Positions 27,088 through 32,389 of a stretch of DNA of 32,389 nucleotides are shown here, piece by piece; positions within the stretch are counted from its first letter, which is position 1; each line of letters starts with the position of its first letter. The notes beneath the pieces were generated by a model that saw nothing but the letters and a program-made list of their open reading frames with translations, searched no databases and was not told the origin of the DNA. This DNA is from Phaeodactylum tricornutum CCAP 1055/1. Its lineage: Eukaryota > Bacillariophyta > Bacillariophyceae > Surirellales > Neidiaceae. The stretch covers positions 1-32,389 of the forward strand of contig NC_011701.1 in the NCBI RefSeq assembly GCF_000150955.2. The letters are read 5' to 3'. The position numbers were made by a program, and so were the translations under genes.

Positions 27088-27485
27088 TGGCGGTTTCAAA
27101 TAAGCGATAAGTTTGGGGTAAGGCCATATTGTAGGCTGTGTGTAGAAACAGCTCAGAAACTCTCTTTTGGAGGAGCGCCAAAGAGCACATAAGCTAGATG
27201 TATGTGCTAGAGAGCTAGGTATATGAGTAGTAAGTTTGGGTTCACAGTCAGAGGTGAGTGGATTGCAAGAATGGGATGGAGTGAAGGACTGACTGTGACG
27301 TCACCTTGTTTCACAATCACAAAACCTGAAAAAGTGTGGGGGATAATCGAAGTCGAGTCTGGGACCATAGAATTGACATTGACAGTGAATCCGGTTGTCC
27401 ACGGGTTTAAGATCCGTTGCGTCAGATTACGACGTAATTTACACTAAGGGAAGCCTTGGCCTAAGCACAAGTCGTATCCAGACGA
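27088..27485. promoter_or_regulatory. Intergenic region with three palindromes and a CRE site
   Basis: About 400 bp upstream of the acidic orphan gene. It holds exact palindromes at 27242-27250, 27290-27298 and 27380-27388. The second overlaps a perfect TGACGTCA (27296-27303), the consensus of CREB/ATF-type bZIP factors. Its TGACGT half-site is the core of the CO2/cAMP-responsive elements described in P. tricornutum. A small + frame (27223-27447) has no recognised motif. Confidence 0.55.
27296..27303. promoter_or_regulatory. TGACGTCA, bZIP (CRE-type) site
   Basis: A perfect 8-bp palindrome within GTGACGTCAC, about 185 bp upstream of the ATG at 27486. The sequence is seen directly; its function is inferred from bZIP biology. 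It overlaps the TNACWGTNA site at 27290-27298. Confidence 0.5.
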
Positions 27486-29678
27486 ATGCCTGAGTCGAGG
27501 AAAAGGCGAGTACGCGGCTCGGTAGTTTGGCTTTCTCTGGTGTTGTCCGGTCAGAGAAAGGAGGGGCTTCAGGATTGGACGGCAATTCTTTGCCTTCTAG
27601 TCCCACTCACTGTAGCGGAAGCCAGCCACGTCTATCCGAATATGCCTGACGAATCAAATGTGCATGAGGAGGCAGCTTTTCAGGATCACGTATCGTCTAG
27701 TGAACACTCTCAGAAAGCACGTGAACGTCGACACCCCGTCGCAATCGCAAACAACGCAGAGGGTAAATCTTCGGCTGAATTTTCCGATCAAACGATTACA
27801 CAAACGACCGCAGCCGATTCAGTTTCAGACCTGATCGGCGGCGAAGACTATGAGACTCCAGTTGTGCCTTACGCCAATCTGGGCAATCCTACGCTTTTTG
27901 AACAAGCTGAGACCAAGCATTTCTCTTCGCAAAAGAATAGTGACGATATTTCTGACACGGTTGAAACTCATTCGAGCGCGGCCACCCAAGACAATCCGGA
28001 TAGGAATAGGGAGAGTTTGATCAAAATCAACACGTTGTCCAGCGATAGCGGTAGTCCACCCTCTGGTGACGAGGCACAAATGAGCACGGAAAGTACATTC
28101 CAACAACCCAGATCGCGAGGGGGCTACGTGGATCAAGAGAGAAGTTCACCGATGACAATCATTCCAAGTGACTCTCTCAAAACCGACGTCAGATCAGAAA
28201 TCTTTGCGCTGGAGCACACGCAGTCCCACAGTCAATTGGAGTCGATCGACGCGGAGCTCAAAGCCGCAAAAGCGGCAACGGAGGTAGTGGATGATTCTTT
28301 AGAAGAGGAAGTCCGAGCTATGCGAGCTGAAGGGTCGACATCGGGTCGGCAGGCCTGTAATCTAGATTCTAAGCGAGTCTTCGTGACCGATGACGCTGTC
28401 TTAGCAGAATCGGATGCCTCAAATGAACTGGAGCTGCTAGAACACCCGCGTTTGGAGTTTTCGCAAATATGCGGCAGACCCGAATTCGAAAAATACGAAT
28501 TTCCGGACGAGGAGACGCGAAAAGGCGACGCGGAGGAACAAGAGAACAAGTACAAGAGAGATGAAGTAGCAATCAAACACAGTATACTTGAAACAGCGGG
28601 GAGTCACAGCGAGTGGACGGAGCAATTGAGGGACGAAACCGGCAAATCTCTGATCCCAAAAGAGACCGAAAAGCAGGACAACCCACACAAAGAAAACTCT
28701 GTTGTGGGGGAAGAAGCCATGATACCGACCAATTCACGTATGGAAAACGAAGATACACAGGAAAATTCCAAACCATCGGAACCTGCCGTTGCTTCAGAAG
28801 CTAAGCCATCCCTCAAAGCTGGTTCGTTCGCTAGCCATATCGACAAAGTAACTTACGACGAAATGGAAAATTCCTTTGCCGGTGCAAATGAGCACTCCGG
28901 CGCAGTGATAGCCCAATCAATGAAGCAAGACACTGTTGCCCACGAACTTCAGACTCCATTTTGTGGTGTTTGGGGGGCGGTACATGGGGAACGAAAGCTC
29001 GCCGATTTGTCGGTTCTCGTTTTATTGTTTGAAAACTTGCTTTCTGACAAGAACGACGACAACGATGCTCGAAACGCGGCTGAATTGGCTTTACTTGAGC
29101 GAAAATTCGAAGATCTTATGGACGCGGATTATTTTTTGGCTGAAAGTGTGCCCTCAAGTATTGAGAACATTGCTGAATCACAGGTCCCCATGGCGAAGTC
29201 TATCAGGAATGAGTTTGTTGATGGACTAGATGACATAGATAAATTTTTCGAAGACATCGATCCTCCGGACGAGTTGGATGTTGGAGCTGGTGGATCGTCT
29301 ATACAGGAAGTCCTGATGGGACAAGGTAGTCGAATCATTCTTAAACGGCTAGTTATAGCAGCTAAAGTCGTTCGAGACACCGCGGTTGAGATTAAGAGGA
29401 CGCTACTGACAAAAATCGCGGACGACGACGGTTCGTTCAGCATGGCGCGGAGGGAAAAACTTTACGGTATATTGAGGACAATACGGAGGCTAACCCGTAA
29501 GAGCATTGAAGCTTTTCGTCGTTTCATTGAAGGACTCTTGGAAGGTGATGTTTTCGATGGAGAGGATTTTGTCCTTGACTTCACAGTCAATCCAAATCCG
29601 CCCAGCGAGGCGGACGCAGACCCGGGAAAAAAAGCATTTCGTCAGCAATCACAGTCAATAAACGGTCGAGCTAACTGA
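27486..29678 (+). CDS. Acidic, largely disordered orphan protein with possible signal peptide or anchor
   Basis: 730 aa, no intron found. I do not recognise the family. The N-terminus is basic (MPESRKRRVRG), with two hydrophobic stretches: GSVVWLSLVLSG and WTAILCLLVPLTVAEA (about 31-46). The second ends in a plausible signal-peptidase site (AEA/SH), suggesting secretory-pathway entry or a signal anchor. Residues 50-480 are rich in Glu, Ser, Asp and Lys, with no domain. The last 240 residues are more ordered: GVWGAVHGERKLADLSVLVLLFENLL, then an acidic stretch ending DDIDKFFEDIDPPDEL, then a basic helical part (ILKRLVIAAKVVRDTAVEIKRTLL, RRLTRKSIEAFRRFIEGLL). The tail has two TCACAGTCA palindromes in the coding sequence (29581-29589, 29649-29657). 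It could be a lineage-specific cell-wall or silica-associated protein, but nothing here proves that. Confidence 0.6.
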   Translation: MPESRKRRVRGSVVWLSLVLSGQRKEGLQDWTAILCLLVPLTVAEASHVYPNMPDESNVHEEAAFQDHVSSSEHSQKARERRHPVAIANNAEGKSSAEFSDQTITQTTAADSVSDLIGGEDYETPVVPYANLGNPTLFEQAETKHFSSQKNSDDISDTVETHSSAATQDNPDRNRESLIKINTLSSDSGSPPSGDEAQMSTESTFQQPRSRGGYVDQERSSPMTIIPSDSLKTDVRSEIFALEHTQSHSQLESIDAELKAAKAATEVVDDSLEEEVRAMRAEGSTSGRQACNLDSKRVFVTDDAVLAESDASNELELLEHPRLEFSQICGRPEFEKYEFPDEETRKGDAEEQENKYKRDEVAIKHSILETAGSHSEWTEQLRDETGKSLIPKETEKQDNPHKENSVVGEEAMIPTNSRMENEDTQENSKPSEPAVASEAKPSLKAGSFASHIDKVTYDEMENSFAGANEHSGAVIAQSMKQDTVAHELQTPFCGVWGAVHGERKLADLSVLVLLFENLLSDKNDDNDARNAAELALLERKFEDLMDADYFLAESVPSSIENIAESQVPMAKSIRNEFVDGLDDIDKFFEDIDPPDELDVGAGGSSIQEVLMGQGSRIILKRLVIAAKVVRDTAVEIKRTLLTKIADDDGSFSMARREKLYGILRTIRRLTRKSIEAFRRFIEGLLEGDVFDGEDFVLDFTVNPNPPSEADADPGKKAFRQQSQSINGRAN

Positions 29679-30550
29679 CAGTGAACGTGAGAGCGCGTTT
29701 GCTAGTCACTGTCAATCCCGAGTGGAAAACGGAGCCATCGTCTAATTAGTTTACAGTTATTGCCTTTAATTTCTGACTTTCTCCGCTGCAAGTAGGTATC
29801 TGCCCCAGTGCTGAAATGAAGACATGCAGCACGAGTTCATTGTCAGTAGTTCTTGGATTGTGCACGGCGTTCTTTTTCTGTTTGGCGTAGACATACTTTT
29901 CTCCCTTTTCACTGCCGATAGTGAAGCATCTATGCTGCTGCCTGGTTTACCGTTCTGCTACCTCTGCCGTGGTCCGCGGCCATGCTAGTAGGAAATCAAA
30001 ATGTATTTTCACCTTTCTGACTCTGAGTGCTTACTCTCCTCTCCCCTTTTAGAATCCATACAAATATTAATGTTTTCATTAAAAATTCTTGACTACGATG
30101 AATTCCTTGTGTCTGTCGACCGTAGCGTATAGCAAACGAATTTGGTTAATTTTCTTTCAAAGGCGAGTTTACTGTTATCATTTCGGGTCGAACGCCTCTA
30201 TAGCCAACTGCAAAATTTTGTTGTTCATTCCCAGGAAGAAAGTCTTCGGCTCCTCACAACAAATATTAAAGCTTTCACTGTAGATAGTTAGTTGTCCTTT
30301 TCAAAAGAGAATATACGCTTTTGTTGATTTGAAATCGTTCAAACGCGTCGACCCCCTTCATACTTAGCAACCTATCACGCGTGGTCGAACACATTATGAC
30401 ACATTTGGTTTGATATAAGAAGCGAACTATAACGGCTTCCTAGTTGTGCTCCAATAATTAAATACAAAATATGAATTTGCGCCCTTTTTCCAAGGAATGC
30501 TTGCCTGCGGTTTCTAGGTCGACCAGTAGGCAATCACACAATTGCTCATC
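29679..30550. promoter_or_regulatory. Intergenic region upstream of the glycosyltransferase-lyase gene
   Basis: About 870 bp with no recognised gene. Exact palindromes lie at 29676-29684 (overlapping the previous stop codon), 29706-29714, 29751-29759 and 30169-30177, with a near match at 30274-30282. The 11-mer ACAAATATTAA occurs at about 30060 and again at about 30259, each followed by a similar TTTCA-containing stretch. A small + frame (30089-30283) is treated as chance. Confidence 0.45.
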
Positions 30551-32389
30551 ATGGTTTTCCAAATCTACGACGGGAATAACTCTCAAAAGCGCAAAAACGC
30601 TGCCGTAATGAAGGATGGCTCTTCCTCCGTCTTTCAGATTCGCCTTTGGGCGGTGTTTCTTTTCACAGCTTTACTTGGATCGGTATCGATTCTACTAACG
30701 CTCTCCAGCGCTTTCACTAATCAGATTAATTTCTGCTCAGAGTCTGCTCGGCAATATGAACCAGGGCCAGTTTCTTGGAGACAAAGCGCCATGGCATTTC
30801 AAGCAGTCAAAGCCCATCAAAAATTCACGGAAAAGAGTATTCAGCGGGAAATGCCAGTCACCCTTGCGCAGGCCCATCCCACTTCATCAATGATACTTAT
30901 TCGCGCTCTGGGCAACGCCTTACCGCCGAGACATAGTACGCAGCAAACTTTGGAAAATCTTGACTTCATTCTGGCGCACGAAGAGTCGTTTCCCAACACA
31001 ACACGACACTGGTTTGTCAATCGCTTCGTCGATCCCGAGGTGGAACGACTAGTCCTGGACCGACTTCAGAAGGCTAACGAATCCTACACTGTCATTCCAT
31101 TTGACTTGCAGGTCTACGACAAAATTGAATACGCATATGATCGGATCCCCAAGGACCAGATTCATCTCCCTCCTGAAACAATAGAAGGGGAGGGACTCAC
31201 GGAGAAGGAAATACTTCTTACCGAAGAGCAGATACAGCATGACAAGATTCTATATGTCATCAATATTAATGGGGTCAGGAATGCCATGCTAGACTACGGC
31301 CGCAAACATTCCAGTGCTGAATACATTCTTCCTTGGGACGGTAACTGTTTCATGACGCGAAAGGCGTGGTCTTCGATCCAGTCGTCTTTGGCCGAAAATC
31401 CGCTTGCCAGGTACTTCACAACGCCCATGGATCGACTCCAAGAGCCCAACGAAGCTCTACTATCGGATATGTACGTGCACAATGCGGTGGAAGAGCCGCA
31501 GATCATTTTTCATCGATCGGCTCGGTCCGAATTTAATGAAAAACTTCGGTATGGACGAAGAAACAAAGTTGAGCTGCTTTTGAGGCTTGGTGTGTCGGGG
31601 CCTTGGGACAAATGGCCGTGGTTGGATAGTGAGAAGGCAATTCTGGATCCAGCCCACGCTTCTGACGCTGTTGGCGATGTACCAGTAGCTGGTTGGATAA
31701 CGCGGCTGTATTCAGGAACCAAAGCTGCCGAAGTATCTGGTACAATTCGTTTTCGAGGCATACTTCGAAGCCATGCCGTCACATCGCTTCTGGAACGGCT
31801 TGACCTTCGAGCTGCACAAGACATACACGGCTTGACTTCTTCAACATTACTTTTCTTCAACGAAAAGCAATTGATGGGGGAGCGCAACCTCTGGAAGGCA
31901 GGTGAGCAGAAAGAAGTCTTTCGAGAGCTAGTGCAACTGGCTGACCAAGCGCTACTGTTTGGACCTTGGTCGGTTATGGATAAGCAGCCTTACGGCTGTG
32001 GTGTATCGGGAAATTGTCATGAATATTTTCACCCGTCGCCGTACAGGTGGCCACAGAGGAATGAATCTGGACACATCGACTGGTCGAAACCGTTTGAGCG
32101 GCATGACGGTATGCGTGCGCCCGGTACATCCCTCTTTAGCGCCGGAAGTGAGCAGTATGATCGATCTGGTTTGGCTGCAATGAAGTACAACACTACGCTG
32201 CTTGCTTTGGCGTATTCGTTGACAGAGAACAAGGCTTATGCTGACAAGGCAGCCAGCAATCTTCGACACTGGTTTCTAAATAATGCAACGCGCATGAAAC
32301 CACACATCAACTATGCCCAGGTAAATTGGAGGGCACATGGAAAGGCAAAGGGTGCATCTGCTGGTCTTATTGAAATGAAAGATGTGTAC
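30551..32389 (+). CDS. Type II membrane protein: glycosyltransferase-like region plus alginate-lyase-like domain (3' truncated by window)
   Basis: The frame is open from ATG 30551 to the window edge (613 codons) with no stop, so the gene continues to the right. A short cytosolic start (about 31 aa, with KRK) precedes one membrane helix (about 32-54), the layout of a Golgi type II enzyme. Residues 112-280 read like a glycosyltransferase-type module: ILIRALGNALPPRHS, ENLDFILAHEESFP, TRHWFVNRFVD, ILYVININGVRNAMLDYGR, and YILPWDGNCFMTRKAW with an acidic DGNC motif. From about 465 on, the pattern is that of the Pfam alginate-lyase family: GNCHEYFHPSPYRWP, FERHDGMRAPGT, LLALAYSLTENKAYADKAA, LRHWFLNNATRMKPHINYAQ. 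Both activities are inferred. The likely job is building or trimming uronic-acid-containing polysaccharide. A GT after NYAQ looks like a splice donor, but the frame beyond it still matches the family. Confidence 0.75.
   Translation, partial: MVFQIYDGNNSQKRKNAAVMKDGSSSVFQIRLWAVFLFTALLGSVSILLTLSSAFTNQINFCSESARQYEPGPVSWRQSAMAFQAVKAHQKFTEKSIQREMPVTLAQAHPTSSMILIRALGNALPPRHSTQQTLENLDFILAHEESFPNTTRHWFVNRFVDPEVERLVLDRLQKANESYTVIPFDLQVYDKIEYAYDRIPKDQIHLPPETIEGEGLTEKEILLTEEQIQHDKILYVININGVRNAMLDYGRKHSSAEYILPWDGNCFMTRKAWSSIQSSLAENPLARYFTTPMDRLQEPNEALLSDMYVHNAVEEPQIIFHRSARSEFNEKLRYGRRNKVELLLRLGVSGPWDKWPWLDSEKAILDPAHASDAVGDVPVAGWITRLYSGTKAAEVSGTIRFRGILRSHAVTSLLERLDLRAAQDIHGLTSSTLLFFNEKQLMGERNLWKAGEQKEVFRELVQLADQALLFGPWSVMDKQPYGCGVSGNCHEYFHPSPYRWPQRNESGHIDWSKPFERHDGMRAPGTSLFSAGSEQYDRSGLAAMKYNTTLLALAYSLTENKAYADKAASNLRHWFLNNATRMKPHINYAQVNWRAHGKAKGASAGLIEMKDVY

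Noticed and set aside
28232-28846. Several antisense frames within the acidic orphan gene
   Set aside because: Glu-rich coding DNA gives Ser/Leu-rich open frames on the other strand; the frames overlap each other and show no domain.
32319-32330. Possible splice donor after NYAQ in the lyase-like domain
   Set aside because: The translated sequence beyond it (SAGLIEMKDVY) still matches the family pattern, so the DNA is probably exon.
1-32389. tRNA, rRNA, CRISPR or bacterial operon signals
   Set aside because: No cloverleaf with a TTC-pairing T arm, no rRNA sequence and no regularly spaced identical repeats with unique spacers were seen; the only tandem array is the short minisatellite.

Overview
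The window is nuclear DNA from a diatom, most likely Phaeodactylum tricornutum or a close relative. This is inferred from a diatom-type Ty1/copia retroelement, compact genes with few short GT-AG introns (about 80-145 bp), intergenic gaps of a few hundred bases, and the make-up of the proteins. No database search was possible, so all gene names rest on motifs read by eye.

Layout. 1-4025 is mostly a broken copia-type LTR retroelement: integrase end, then reverse transcriptase and RNase H, then a 3' LTR. A four-unit minisatellite follows at 4229-4365. Next come a PEX3 peroxisome-biogenesis gene (+) and, convergent with it, a CPSF30 gene (-) whose product carries CCCH zinc fingers, a YTH domain and a DCD domain. 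Divergent from CPSF30 is a mitochondrial-looking P-loop/DRTGG protein (+, three exons). A GBP2/HRB1-like protein with several RRMs (+) faces an orphan 8-TM membrane protein (-). The upstream region of the membrane protein is duplicated around an LTR fragment. Then come an AFG2-family tandem AAA+ ATPase (+), mitochondrial IF-3 (-), NOC1/MAK21 (-), amidophosphoribosyltransferase (+, three exons), a DOT1-type histone methyltransferase (+), a long acidic secreted or membrane-anchored orphan (+), and a right-truncated type II membrane protein (+). This last gene joins a glycosyltransferase-like region to an alginate-lyase-like domain and is open to the window edge.

Functional links. From about 15 to 22 kb three genes serve translation or ribosome assembly (AFG2-like, IF-3, NOC1), and NOC1 is divergent from the first enzyme of purine synthesis. 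CPSF30-YTH-DCD and the RRM protein act in mRNA processing, and DOT1 in chromatin. There is no sign of a co-transcribed pathway; this is ordinary eukaryotic gene order.

Most notable are the CCCH-YTH-DCD fusion; the DOT1 protein whose N-terminal half holds PIP-like, SUMO-interacting and ubiquitin-interacting motifs; the glycosyltransferase-lyase fusion; and a 9-bp palindrome, TNACWGTNA, that recurs upstream of most genes here, well above chance.
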